A DNA stretch of 64,000 nt from Piper betle (taxonomy: Eukaryota; Streptophyta; Magnoliopsida; Piperales; Piperaceae): NCBI GenBank assembly GCA_033002965.1, contig JAURVB010004790.1, forward strand, positions 148,833-212,832, in the 5' to 3' direction. The position numbers and the translations under genes were made by a program. The notes below the pieces were generated by a model. It ran no database searches and was not told the DNA's origin. It saw only the letters and a list, made by a program, of their open reading frames with translations. This document shows positions 21,350 to 35,059 of this stretch, piece after piece (positions within the stretch are counted from its first letter, which is position 1; every line of letters begins with the position of its first letter).

Positions 21350-23551
21350 TTAAAGAAAAAGAGCACGAAGTTGGTCAGCCTCTTCAGCCATTTCCTCCAT
21401 AGGTCTGTCTTTCCTATCCTTGTCCAAATCCAGCTTATCCTTCAGCTCCTTTTCTTTCACATCCATCTAACATAAGCAAATGAGAGTTAAATGTAAATTC
21501 ATAGAAACTTTTGAGTTTGGACAGCGTCCACATAACAGAAAAGGGACACATATGTACAGAATTGTAAAGATGAATATATTCAGCATCGTTTCTTACAGCA
21601 TCATAGATTTCATCATTTCTCTCGAAGTCATTAGCTCTCCTTGGTATTATATGGATGTGAACATGGGGCACCGTCTGTCCAGCGTGCGGACCATCCTGCA
21701 AGGCAACCAAATGACAGTAGCTAGTTGTTCACTTAACGAGCATAGACAAATCGTTGAGATGTGTCTATCATGTACTGAGAAAAGTCATACACTCATAGAT
21801 CATAAAACCTATATGATTAGTAGCAGAAAAAATGTTGCCCGTGGGATGTTTTAATAAGATAGAAAAGAAAAGCAAGTTTAAAAATAAAAATTTTACCTGT
21901 ATAGACAATGTAAGAGATGATGCATCATAATGTTTTTCCAGGCATCCCCCAACTTTCTGTGCAGTAAGCCACAAATCACTCGTTTCCTCAGGTGTAAGGT
22001 CAATAAATCGCTTTACTTCACGTCTTGGGCATACAAGTACATGTGAACACCGTCAAGCAAACATAGTTGACAAAAGCACACACAATACATACTCTTGTGA
22101 GCAAACATCCTCATGGATAAATGCCCAGCATGTAAAACGCAAAAATGCACAAATGAAGGCACAGATGTACACCTTGATGGAATAATTTGCATTGTAATAT
22201 TAACACTAGATAAGATGTCAAGAGATAATAGGAAAAACAAATGTCATCTATCATTTTTTATCCCTAACAATGAGTCACATGTAGCTCCCTGATCAGCGAT
22301 CATGCAGACAAAATCCAAAATTGATGAAATAAGTTTTTAAAACTAGCAGAGAATTTTGTAAGTTTATAACCACCATCGATACATGCAAGAAGCTTCATGT
22401 ACTGCATGATAGCCTTAAAAATCCCAATTAATCCACTCAAATGGTGTTTAAAACACACATATGACAGGCATAAGCCATTTAGATAGAAATTAGAAGCTTT
22501 GGTCGGTGGTGAAAACAATGACCAAGAGATGATCAACTTTCCTTACAAATTTAACATGAAAAGAATTGAAAAAAAAAGTATTAAGGCTTCTATAGATAAA
22601 AAATCAACCCATACGGGTCCTTTTATGTAGGCAGAAAAGGGCAAATGAGCAAAGGAGCCATGAAGCAAAACATATTCATTTTAAGGATATGACCTGCACA
22701 TTAACAAGAAATGAAAATAATTACAAGAATGAACGAATAAAAGACAATTGAGTATCAAGGTACCAAAAGGCAGTACCCTGCAAAACAATATCCACATAGA
22801 GACAAAAAAATTGCAAATAATTCATTCATACAAATGCATTCATCCTCATTCAAAATAAAAAAATGGACTTAGAAAAAATTCTTCATCTCGGGGGCAAATG
22901 GCAGTCTAAATTTGAGTGTTGGCATCCATGTAAAAGCATAAATTTGTGGTCTAAGATCAAAGTATCATACCAACATCCTAAGCAGAATTAATATATCACA
23001 ATGGACACAGAATTCAGAGCACCTGAACTAGAACAGAATTACCACCAACTTTAAGGTGGAAAATCGCCAAAATGGTAACTTCGTAACGATACAAAATTAA
23101 TTATCGTTATAACGCAGCCGCTTTGAGATAGCCAAAGCCACTCTTTTCATATCATTTTTATCAACAGAAGTGACCATCAAACCTAAACCACCTAAAAACT
23201 CTATCATTTCATACAAAAGACAAAACTTTTACCACCAACATAACAAGCAAGATTTCATCCCCCGATCAAACCACTTCCTCTCCATTCCAACATCAATTCA
23301 TACCATAAAAATCACAAAAAAGGAGGGGGGGAATTTGTCAAACCAGGCAAAATAGGCCGCAAGTTGACAAAGGCGTACGACAGGCGGGTGCCGTAGAACA
23401 CCTCCTTCGCATCAATCTTGTACGGACCAAACGCATAGACCTCGCCGTCGCCCTGCAACAACGAACTCCAACAATCAGACCAAAAAGATCGCACCTTTTT
23501 GCACATTCAACAACAGTTCTCCATATCTTACACTACCTTAGACGAATCCAT
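21350..23551 (-). CDS. FHIT: FHIT-type bis(5'-adenosyl)-triphosphatase (HIT family)
   Basis: Hydrolyses diadenosine triphosphate (Ap3A) to AMP and ADP. Five exons: 23551-23537, 23452-23344, about 22045-21897, 21695-21597, 21466-21350; 162 aa, the usual plant FHIT size. The sequence shows the N-terminal [20 protein letters not shown] region, [36 protein letters not shown] and the histidine triad HVHIHI, then the acidic-basic C-terminal helix with [15 protein letters not shown]. The third exon has no AG acceptor at the expected place (see findings), although beginning at 22045 keeps the whole frame intact. The gene lies on the opposite strand, just downstream of LOR1, with stop codons about 540 bp apart. 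Confidence 0.9.
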
Positions 23552-23717
23552 GACGGCGAAAAAGCTCCGGTGGAGGAGCCGGGGCCTGGGAAGGCACGCC
23601 GTCCGAGTCGCCGGAGCTACGGCGGCCGTTGCCGGCGGTGGGAGGAGGCGGCGCAGGGTAGCTGGCCGAGTGCTAGAGTACGCCGAGGGGGAGTAGAGAA
23701 GCGCCGCTGGGAAGAGA

Positions 23718-23779
23718 CGGCCCATTTCTGAGGATGTGAAAATGGGCCTTGCTTTTTATGGGCCTTGGTTTTAGGCCCA
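23718..23779. promoter_or_regulatory. Four GGCCCA/TGGGCC elements in the FHIT promoter
   Basis: CGGCCCA (23718), ATGGGCC (23742 and 23759) and AGGCCCA (23773) lie 170-230 bp upstream of the FHIT start codon, which is read on the minus strand. This is the same kind of site II cluster as upstream of the RecQ gene and suggests housekeeping expression. Role inferred from motif only. Confidence 0.5.
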
Positions 23780-23799
23780 TTAACAAAAGTTCTTGATTT

Positions 23800-26700
23800 T
23801 GGTTCCAGGTGTGAAGTTGTTATCCAAAGTCTAATTAGCATAAATAAATTCAATCTAAAATTTTAATTTATGGAGATGATTATTGATCTTAAGTTAAAAC
23901 ATAAAAACTAGCTAATTGGAAGATCTTATATAACAGGAAGATCTTTTCAATTGACTTTTTTCTTTTTCCCATAGGCTTCTGTTTCAAAAATTTTTTTATA
24001 TTTTCTTGTATATAGATATGGATGACTAGTATATTTAGGCCATGTCTCCGTTTTTTATTTATTTCAAGGATGGTTAAAGCTAGGTTTGATGAAACTAAAT
24101 TACAAGCAACAAAATTGAATATAAAAACTAAGTTGCTATTTTTGAAGTTGTTAAATATTACGATTAATTATGCGCAAGAACTAAAAACATCGTTTAACTT
24201 ATACCAGGAAAGTTGTTGTGTATGCGTAAATTATATCAGATAAATTTTAATTTTATATATAAATTTTTATTGAATAATGAGATATAGTGTAATAATTTAA
24301 TATCTTATATATAACCCGTAATTGACTTTAAAAATATATCTCATTTGAATAAAAAGATAATATTAGAAGTTGAAGTTAGTTAGGTTCAAACCAGAGATTT
24401 TCTATTATAAAAAATATTTTTATTTTTATTTTTTAAGAAATTGAGGTTAATAAAATTTAAATTTATAGGTTCCTTAAGGTATTTTTCATTAAAATAATTT
24501 TAAGGTTAACGAGATTTATATTTTAATTGACTAATTCTCGTACTTTCAATATCATGCAACCTATTTTTAATCTCCGGCTAATATTGAGTTTTTTTTTATT
24601 AATATAATAATAGATGTGATAAGAATAAGAGTGAGATTTAGAATAAGATAAATAGTACTTAAAAACATTAAAAAAAATTTAAAAACATAAAAATTTTCAA
24701 AACAAAACGTAGCTCGCTGCCGACTAGGAAGTCAACTGATTTTGTCTAAAAATTAATGTCCCTTCAATTTTAACAAATCCTGAAGAAGAACAAGAAAAGT
24801 TAGCATATTTGATAGTCACTAAAACCAATAGGAGGAGGCATTTGAAGCAATATCTATTCCCACTTTGGTTGTCCCCATCAGTATCTTCCTCCACCCAGTT
24901 GATCACACGAGAGCTTTCTGAGGCTCCAACATGCCCAGCAAGCCTCATATGAGCCATGAGAAGTGTAGTCCATGGAGGGGACTGGAAAAGAAGTGAGTGA
25001 CCAGGTGATGCTGTCTTCTAAATCATCACCACACTACCCAGTTCTATTCACCTACTACATATATACTAACCACAGAGACCACATGTATTGTTGCTTGGAA
25101 TTTATTTATCTCAAGAGGCCAGAACCTCGTGCAATGCAGTGGGTACTTGCAGCATATAATGGGGCTTATATCACAACACCATCAAACATGAAGGCCCCCC
25201 TTGTTGCCTAAAGAGAAGGCATAGCAATTCATTACTCTGATTACACCACGTTGCTGGTCCTTTGGCCTTTCATTCGCCATCCACCAGAGAGAAAGGTGAG
25301 CAGTGGGATGTCTCCATCCCATTCCTCTCCTACAGCTACCATGAAAGGACCGGGCAAGGAGAGGATTTCAATATATATTTGGGGGCGTACACATCTGTAT
25401 CTGAATCTGATTAAGTGGGCAGATGAGAGAAGGAATGTAAATGTGAAAGGGGTTTGTTGAGGGAGGAATGTGAGTGAAAGTGGGGTTCTTTTCTTATTGA
25501 ATGGGTTGGCATGACCTGGTATTTCATGTCAATGCCCTAGTCAGGAAGCAAAGGGCTCTTGGTTGATTAATTAGTAATTATTTATAATAGACCATACAGG
25601 ACCCCTTACTAATTGGGTTGGCAGATGCTCAATTAACTACTATCTAGTTTCTTCTAATATGCCTTTTAATTCCTCATTTAAAAAACTTGAGAGGATTTAA
25701 ACTCGACTTAGTTGGCGATGGAATGGACACAATGATAGTCCACTCAACATTGACTTGTCGCCATTTATATAAAAATTAAATAAATAATAGCATGAAATTG
25801 ATGTACAACATTTCTGACTTCAAATCATCAAGTTATTTAATCAACCTTTAAGGTTTTTTATTTCATCTCTTAAATTATCTTATTGAAATTTTTCCAAAAG
25901 CTTAGACTATGAGAAGGAAGCAATATAATTACTCTTAACCTTAACTAATGTACTGTGGCATGGGGATGCCAACTAATGAATGTAAAATACTAATATTATA
26001 TCTATCTTCCAATCTAATTTTCTAAACTAATTAAACATGAACTAAATGTGAAATCTTCTACATTATAAGTTTATACTCACCGCTATAATATAATGAATTT
26101 AGCTCACATCAAGAGTTTCAAGCTGGTTGTGACCATGAAAAATAAATATTATCATTTGGCTTTTGATATAGGTCTTGTTGCAAAAAATGCAAATATATAT
26201 TAGCAAAGCAGCTTTATTAGTGCTTTGTCATATGCTAAGTCTTGAGTGATTATTGTCAATTTGATAAGGATGCATTCAACTTCTTCTGTCGGCCAATGAC
26301 ATCATTATACATTGGCTTCTAATGGCATCTTCTCTTTCGGATAATATATGTACAAGTCTTTTAAGAAGTTGATCATCAATTCATGAAATGTTTTATGTGA
26401 TGGCCAATGTTAGAAATACTCTGAATAAGCTGCATATATTAGAAACTGCAACATTATTTTAACCTTTGGTAAATGACAAAAAGAGATCAGACGATGAATT
26501 TACGAGAAAGATGTTCTTAAATTATTTTATCTTCCATGTTATTATCTTGTTGAAGATGATGTAATTAATTAGTTTTATTAATTCATGTTAATCTAGTACA
26601 AACATTGAAATAGTTAAGAGCTATAGTAAAACATTTAAATAAAGATCAGTACTTGTTAAGATCGATTAGTAATTAGAGTGTTCTGACTTTTTAGCTGGGA

Positions 26701-27348
26701 AAAAAATTATTTATAATTAATACTTATTCTCAAACAAATGAAATGATATTCTAATAACTTTCATGCATAATTTTCTTAATCTACCACCCAACCACTAATC
26801 ACAAGAATTAGATTACTAATTAATGACCTATATTTTGTTGAGTATAATACTATACAATGAACAAATTAAACTTTCATTGGTCTGATATGATAAGATTCAT
26901 ATTACTTGTGTGCAGTAAATATTCACGTAGTTTAGGCCATTGTGTACTTCAATGTACATACATACTTATCATAAACTTCAAACTTCTTAATTAAAAAGAG
27001 ATTTTGGTCATAAACAGCTTCTAATAAACCAAGTAATTTCATCCAACTAAATTAAACCAAACTAAAGCACACAACAGTACAGACCAAAAAAATTTTCTAA
27101 CTTTTTCTTGAACAAAAGTTCATCAATTTCTGAAAACCCACCATCCCAACCAGCCATAGACCAAACATCTCCATCGTTATTATTTTTGCCGGCCACCATG
27201 CAATTTATCATGCGATTGCATTATATATATATATATACATAGATGTGAGGGTGACCAACGTGAAGAAGACGAAGCCAAGTCTTCCCTTGTAACGGACTTA
27301 ACCCAGTGGAACATAGCCACCGGGAAGATCTTTTCCGGCAAGGTGACG
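23800..27348. other. Intergenic region between FHIT and LOR2
   Basis: Mostly AT-rich. A less AT-rich patch at about 24720-25480 contains several short open frames on both strands, none recognised. A TA microsatellite lies at about 27222-27236, some 110 bp before the LOR2 start, and could serve as or overlap a TATA region. Confidence 0.4.
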
Positions 27349-28091
27349 ATGCCCAAGGTGCACCCGAAAGCCGAGCCGATCTTGTTTGATGGCCGGACAC
27401 CGGATCAAGTGGCCGGAGAAAGAGGGAAGCCGCCCGTCATCCTCCCGTCGTCCTGACAGTGTGGAGGAAGTCCCTCCTGCTCACTTGCAGTGGCTTCACG
27501 GTGTTCGACGGCAAGGGCAATCTCGTCTACCGCGTCGACAACTACGCCTCCGAAAACCGGCGGGAGGTCGTGCTCATGGATGCCACCGGCAAGTCTCTCG
27601 TCACCGTTCGCCGGAAGGTGTATAATCTTATGATCATATTTTTCTCTTATTATCTCTAATCAATGAAAGAATTTATATTGACAAATGAATATTTTGGTAT
27701 ACAGCAAAAATTGAGCATGGGAGGCCAATGGATGATGTATTCTGGAGAAGTGACTACTGATCATGTTCACCTCTTCTCCTTCAAGAAGCACACGAGCTTC
27801 CGGCATTCGAAGCGATTAGCTCGGGTGACAATTGGCTCCGGTGGCCGAGGCGTGCCCGGAGAGCTTGCTTACGAGATTGAGGGATCCTATGGCCGGCGAT
27901 CTTGTGTCATTTACAGTGACAAGCGAGAGGTGGCAGCGGAGATTCTTAGAAAGGAGTCGGTCGGTGGCGCCAGTTTTGGAGACGAGGTCTTCCGCCTTGT
28001 TGTACACCCAGAAATCGATTGTTCGGTAGCCATGGCACTTGTCGTCGTTCTTGATCGGATGTGTGGATCATCGTCATCATCGTTCTTATAA
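27349..28091 (+). CDS. LURP-one-related (LOR) protein 2, apparent one-base frameshift
   Basis: Exon 1 is 27349-27617 and exon 2 is 27705-28091. The start MPKVHPKAEP has the VHP signature of LOR proteins. The frame from this ATG ends at a TGA at 27454, while the conserved core LTVWRKSLLLTCSGFTVFDG, LVYRVDNY, EVVLMDATGKSLVTVRRK runs in the next frame from about 27440. One extra base around the CCC at 27444-27446 would join them and give 218 aa. Exon 2 shows QWMMYSGE, YEIEGSYGRRSCVIY, REVAAEILRKE and FRLVVHPEIDCSVAMALVVVLDRMCG. Exon 1 is GC-rich and exon 2 less so. An ancestral frame disruption cannot be excluded, but the rest is well conserved. Same intron position as LOR1. Confidence 0.8.
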
Positions 28092-30045
28092 AATTTGGCC
28101 TTGCCTAATTATAACAATTATGTATGATATGACAGACAAAAAAAATGACCATAAAAGCTATGGTTTTTTGTAATGTTTTTCTTGCTTCCAATGGCAATGG
28201 AGTTTTTGTGAATTGCCACAGTAGATTGACCATTACCCCTTTTGCTTGTGCATAAGATAGAGATCTTTCTTTGTTGTTGAGCAATTAGACTTCTTTTATT
28301 TTATTTTTTCACAGTCCAACCAATGGACAAAGAAAAGTAAAAAGAAAAATTACTAAAGAAGTCCATATTTATTGCCATGATAAACTATTAAATTCAGAAC
28401 TTGAAATACTTTGTTACAAGGTATATATATTCTTACACAACAAGATTTTGTCATTCTACACTATGAATATAAAATCAGCAACCAACTACCCATGGCCCTT
28501 CAACTTAACCCTCTCGCCAATATATTTAAAAAATTAAGGTTAATTTGGTGGATGAACTCAATTTTCTATCAACAAAAACATCAATTTTCTTATAACCGCA
28601 AATAGATGTTTTCGTTACAATCCGAGAGCTAGCAAAAAGATTAGTATCTGCAATCCAAGGGGTTTTTTTTTAAAAAAAGCACAAAGAGCCCTGCTTTCTC
28701 AACAATATCGGCCAACATTCAGTGTTTTATCTGTCCTATTTTAAAAATATTTGTTCTTTCAACAATCATTTTTTTATCGATTTTCAATAATACAATAAAT
28801 TATTTTTTTCTAGATATTATAATGTCGAAAAATGTAGTCCACTCGCTAGAAAGTTGAAACAAGAAACATTCAGTGGATGCTAGCAATTGAGTTGTTCTTG
28901 TCAAATAATATATATATTATATATATACACACATTTGAGTTGTTCTTGTCAAATACTTAAGTAATATTACTTGAAATTGATTGAGAAAAACAATGGACTC
29001 TACCAAACACCATTCATTGTTGATTCAGTGTAGATTGAATTGTCATCAAATATATAAATAACATCAACATCATCCTATTATCATAGTCTTAATATATCAT
29101 ACTCCACCAAGTTAATCAGAATTTAGAATCCTGATATGATGTCTTTCAATCACCAACTTAATTAGAGACCTTTGAACTTAATTTATTTAAGCCCAGGAAA
29201 AGCTATTACCCTTAATAGCAAATCTGCTTCTGATTATTCTTTTATTGTAGCTGTAATTTATCTACTTTACCAATTTTAAGACACCGCCCACGATAAATTT
29301 TAATTTTATAAATAGATCCTAACTGAATAATGAGATAACAAAAATCTTATAATTTTAAAGGTAGATTTTAATTGAATAAATCAAATAACTATATTTATAA
29401 TAATTTATTTTTTAAAATAAATTTTACTCTTCATTAGAAGAGTAACTTTAGTATCATAAAATAATTTAATTAATGTCATAATATTCGAGATTAAATATCT
29501 TTGACTGGCATGCTTTTCCACAACATCTCACACAATAGAAAACAATATAGAAGCTTGAGAACAATAATAAATAAAATATTTGTTTGTTGAGAAATATTAT
29601 ACTCGCCACTCGTTGCGGAAAAAAAAGGACAGCTACTATTTGAAAATTTAATCAAACTAAGAGATCTTCAAAATTGAAAACAAAAATTGGATGAGCCAAA
29701 GATGACAAGATCAAGTTTTTGACAGAGCAGGTAACAATACAAAAAATTGAACAACGAACCTCTTATTCACCTGACTGCCATGGCCATATATACACATCCA
29801 GTGCACTATCCAGAAAAGATTGTTAAACCAAGGATGTGGAACAGATTGCATACCTGGTCTACCTCTACATGATATTGAGATTTATACATATTACCTCTAA
29901 ACTGGGGTAAAAAGAAAAAAGAAAAATGGCAACCCTAATCACAAAATCTTATCTAATCACAGGAATTTACATTTTGCAGTCAATGCGTGGTAAAAAAAAT
30001 TTGCAGCCACTAAAATCAAGAATCAAATTATAAAGACAGTGCCAC
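28092..30045. other. Intergenic region between LOR2 and NOT2
   Basis: AT-rich, with the LOR2 3' UTR at its left and the NOT2 3' UTR (minus strand) at its right. No reading frame or RNA gene that I recognise. Confidence 0.4.
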
Positions 30046-33000
30046 CTACGCTAGCTGAGGGATCACCGACTTTTTCCCCAATTGGTCATATTGAAGAACA
30101 AAGTTTTGAGGGACCACTGGTTTTTTTTCTACTTGGTCATACTGAAGTACAAAGTTCTCCTGCAATGTAAATTCAATTTAGATTTAGACAGAAGTGTTAA
30201 TGTAGAAAATTAACCACAAAAGAATGATAATCATTTAGACCTTAAGATGTATCTCCCATGTGTTGAGGTCAAAATAATGATAACTTCCTCGCTCATGTGT
30301 AGCCGACTTTGCCAATGGTTCCATATTTGGGGCCCTAATTAGCCACAGCTTTATCTCTTTGTGATAGAACCAACCACGATTATACCTTCAAGAAAATAAA
30401 AAGAACGCTTCATCAAAAAACAAAAATTCTAAACATGGCAAAAACAACAAACATGTTTCGCATTTTGCAGCAAAAAGAAATTATAATTCACAGGCTGCAA
30501 AAAAAGGCAATTTCGCTTGGCCAGTTCCTATGAAGAATGCCATCCTCCTGCACAAACTGTTCTGTGATAGCCAGAAAATTAAATCATTTAAGCTCCTCCA
30601 CAAAACTCATCCAGGAAATATGCATTAAACAAAACTAAATTCAAAACATGAAATGGTGCTGAATCTTACATATTGGTAAACAATTTAAGTTGTATTGAAG
30701 ATTCCAAGTTTACACAAAAAACCTCAAGATCTGCAGGGACATGAAATTACTCCACAGACATTTTTTAAGAAATATGCAACTTAAAGAAAGATACATCTAG
30801 AAATTGGATTAAAACAAAAAGAATACACTACTGCACACGCTCCATTTGAGAGTTGAATCATAAACCAGACAGAAAGAGAGGGATCATACAGCTCATTAGC
30901 AGCAAACAGCTGAGCCTCATCCTTCGGCATACTGAATAAAATCACACACAAATACATAACATTAGAAAGAGAAGCAAGTGATCGCCACAAACAAAATATA
31001 TATGTATATATAAAAAGCTTACCTGTAAAATATATAAAACAAGGCCTCAAGCCGAAATTTCATGAAGTGGCCCCACTGATATTAAAAAAGCTCATTTACT
31101 TCATACCCAACAAATGAAGAATACACACACACACACACAAAGAGATATAGAGAAAACGAGATGGTGTACATGTAAAGCAGGAGGCGGATTTGCATAATAA
31201 CAGCCTGGCACAACATACTCAGGTTCTCCTTTAACAGGCCCATCAGCCCATGGAGAAGCAAACGCTTTATACAAGTTACCGGATGAATTTAAGTTGAGTC
31301 CTAACATTGTCAGGTCAATGCCACCAGCAAGAGAACTAAGATCATTATTTGCCTTGATAACATTGGCCAACCCCAACAATCCATATTTATCAGGAGTAGA
31401 CTGAGTTGTAGGGCCCTGCAAATTCTTCAAATTATGGTCTCTGTAAGACTGGGTAGCAGAAGCAGACAGAGGCTGTTGCAACAGAATTTGAGATGGACTA
31501 TGCACTTGTTGATATTGCTGGACAAATTGATCATAAGACCTTAATCCAATGCTTGGGGGTCCACTTGTCTAAAATGAAACAATCAAAGGAAACAAAAGTG
31601 TTTTCATCAGATCGTAAGGAATGCAAGACTTTCATACACACACACAAAAAAAGGGTATAATGTATCATCTATTTCAAAATAAAATTTTAAAAAGCATTCA
31701 CTTTCTTTTTCAAAAAAAGATGGCTTGACATAAATACAGGGCTAGAAATGTCACCTGTCGATGAAATGACGAAGAAAATAGATCAGAACCTCCATGCAGA
31801 TGATGATGATCCTGGTTGTTTCCATTTTGGAATGAAACACCACCTGAGCCACTAACATTAGGAGTTAGTTGCTGCTGCTGCTGCTGCTGTTGGCGAAGAG
31901 AAGCATAAGTAGCTCCTAAGGTGAAGCCGGTGGATCTTGTCATCTAGATATCAAACAAATCATTTTCAGCCAGGATAGTAGTAAAGGTCTAAACTTCATG
32001 TTGCAAACATTGAAGAACTCACTGGAAATTGCTGATTTTGCATTATTGATACAGCATTTTCATGCAGTTGTTCTTTCTGATGCATAGCCATTGTGGTGAA
32101 GTCATTGTTGTTGCCTGCAATAGAAAATTAGACTGTAAGAAACAGCTGTATAATCAACTCACAGTGAATGTAATACTTGACACCACCTTTAAACCCTGGC
32201 AGAGCAGGGAAGTCCTCATTTTGGATACTAAATTCTTGGTTCTGCTGAACTAAAGAACTCACGCCCACACCTTGCTTACGCATAGAACCTGGGGAGGCGG
32301 CAGAGTAAGCTACCTTCTAGCTATTATTAAAAAATGGACTAATTGCTGAGAAATAGCAAGCACTTTAAATGCATACTTAATTGTCCCTGAGGACCCCCAG
32401 CAGAACTTGGGCGTCCAGTCAACTGAGGAAAATCATTTAGATCAAATGGAGAGTTGTCATTAGAGTTTTGATCATTTAAGACTCCCAGGGAGCTTAATGT
32501 GTGGTTCCCCTGAACTTGGCTTTGTGTCAAAGGTCCACCAGATGAAGGATAAGAATTTCCAAGCATGGGAATTGACTGTGGCACTAGAGTACCAACAAGA
32601 CTAAGTAAATCAAAAGAGATAGAAACAAATCTTACGCTATCATAGCAATCAATGACAATCAACAATATCATTCGAACTAATGTTTTCAATTTAGGATTCT
32701 GGTTTCATTTTGGCCAACTAGTCGGCCATGATATCAGAGATATGCTGCTAAAATGCAGAAATAACTTGTTAATATTCCTCAGTGTTTATTTTCAAGTAAT
32801 ATTCATATTGCTCGTGTAAGATAACAAAAATGGTTATTTCAGATAGTGTTAGAGTAGATTATGAATAAACAAAACAAGCAACTTAAGCATACAAGTTTGA
32901 CATAAATAGATTGCATCTAACGTATTTGATGAGGTTCCACGTAAGCTATCCATGCACACAAAGTTTTAACATATATGTAATTTTATCAAAACCAATGGGC

Positions 33001-34855
33001 GGACTTATTTCATATAAAAGTGTCGATAATGACTTCCATTTTAAATGTTGGTTAGCTTCCTTCATTTTAAGTTTTAGGAAATTATTTAATAGCCTCTGCC
33101 TAATTGTATAAAAGGGGTTTCATACCCACTATAAGTCAATGATTTTTTATGAAAGCATAAATTGTCCTTATCTCTTCTTTCTGGGTTTCCCTCTCTAGCA
33201 CCTCTCTTTCACAAACAATTATGACCAGAAAGTTTGTCTGAGTTATTGGCTCTGTCCTAACTGTTATCAACATCACTTAAACTTACTTTTTACGAAGTAT
33301 ATATAATCTACCTTGTTGAAGCATACCACTCATAACTCTGTTTTGTTGTTGCACCCCAAGGTTCCCTGATACACTAGTATTAGATAAATTTATACGTGAA
33401 GGGAGGCCAGACACAGTTAGACCTCCCCCAGAACCTAAAGTCCTTCCTCCGCTGCTGCCAACTCCAACAACATTGCCCAAGGAACTTGTAATTCGAGGGC
33501 TTGCATTGCCCAAAATTGGTGATACACCCAATCCTGTAGCAGAAGCAGTGTGAATAATGAAAGCATTGACATTGAAAACACATAGACATAAATAAATAGG
33601 AATAATTAAGATACAATGCAAAATTAGTAGTTCTGTACCTCCTCTATTTGTAACACCTGAATATCCGTGAGAATTACTAGGAGACATCTACAACAATTTT
33701 AGAATCAGTAACTACCCATCTGATAACATTAAGTCTGCAAAATAAGATTATGCATGTTTCAAATCATATTTCAAAAACCTGAAGGGCCATGGGAAGATTA
33801 TTTGATGCAAATCTTCCACTGGATAAGCCAGCAGGTTGTTGCACCCCATTCGATGGAACACCACCTATTGCTGTATTTCTTGATGCAAGTGAGCCAGGCA
33901 TGCTTTGAACATTGAAGTTCCCATGAATGTTATGTAAGCCTTGCATAGATCCTATTATCAAAACAAAATTTCTAGTTACAAAATGACCTTTTTTCTTATT
34001 ATTAGTAATACTAAAGCAGTAGATCTCACCAAGTATACTCACCTGAATGATGGAAAACAGGATTCATAGCAGATTGAGCAGAATATTGTGAAGAAAAAGG
34101 CCGTCCTGAAGAGTCTAGCAGATTTGAATTCGACCCATTCAGGTTTGACTACAAAAGATTTAGTAAAAGTAAAAAGGTCAGGTTGAATAGCACAAATGCT
34201 GAATAAGAAACTGATTCATAAAATTCCCATTTGAGAAATGAGATTTTATCCTCCGAGGAAAATGAGGCCACTATGAGGAAATAAAAAATAATCAAGGAAC
34301 TTTCATATGCAATAAGAAAAAATAAGGCAATCAAAGCAAAATGCATTTTTTATTTTGTTGCCAATATTAATAAACCTTCAACTCTATTTGATTGAGCCAA
34401 TAATAAACACAAACAATGATTTGAAAGGAAGATGATGGAAGTATACAGCCAGCATAAGCCTAGAGGATAGCATGAAGAGCAAAGAGAACAGAACAAGTAT
34501 TGCCTCTACAATAGATAGCAACATTGCAACCTAAAAATGCAACTGATATTCCAGTATGAACTTTTTGAAATGCTAGGAATCTAAAACCCAAACGTAGACA
34601 TCATTGGAAAGTACTTAAATAAAAATCCAATTGACTTAAATTTCAAAATTTAAGTATTTCATTACATCCTTATAACAAAGTGACACGGGAAAATGATTTT
34701 CATAAGCAACAGTTGTCAGCAGCTAGGAACCACAATATGCAGACAAAATAACAGATGTGATCAACAGTTTCAACACAAGAGAGGAACGTATCTCGTAACC
34801 AATAAATAAAAATTAGTCTTGGGGAAAATATAATTACATTGAGAAGCCCGGACAT
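30046..34855 (-). CDS. NOT2: CCR4-NOT transcription complex subunit NOT2 (VIP2-type)
   Basis: Scaffold subunit of the CCR4-NOT mRNA deadenylase and transcription-regulation complex; the Arabidopsis homologue VIP2/NOT2 also takes part in Agrobacterium DNA integration and microRNA biogenesis. Fourteen coding exons deduced: 34855-34838, 34148-34043, 33951-33779, 33687-33639, 33533-33312, 32583-32377, 32288-32187, 32114-32023, 31943-31755, 31568-31170, 31075-31023, 30931-30890, 30385-30241, 30159-30046; 636 aa with no frame problem. It opens MSGLLNSNLNGS, then VFHHSGSMQGLHNIHGNFNV and Gly/Ser-rich sequence. A Gln run (CTG/CAG repeat near 31870-31893) precedes YGLLGLANVIK, and the C-terminal NOT2/3/5 domain has KFRLEALFYIFYSMPKDEAQ and ELYNRGWFYHKE. 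The last exon encodes a duplicated tail (see findings). Confidence 0.95.
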
Positions 34856-35059
34856 TGGAGAAGCCACAGTTCCCCAGCACGTCTAGCAGATCCTAAAAGC
34901 AAAAGTCTGAAAGATTTCCAAGCACCCTAAACAAGTCTCATAAATTCAACAAACAACCAAGTAAGCATCTGCTCGTCGAAGCAAGACTCAACTCAATACC
35001 CATCACCCACGAACTTCAACTAAGGCTACGAAATTTTCCCTGGCATCATAACATCTAAC

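Noticed and set aside
27349..27460. A mini-intron to explain the LOR2 frame break
   Set aside because: No convincing GT-AG pair gives a plausible length, and the first LOR gene has no intron at that position.
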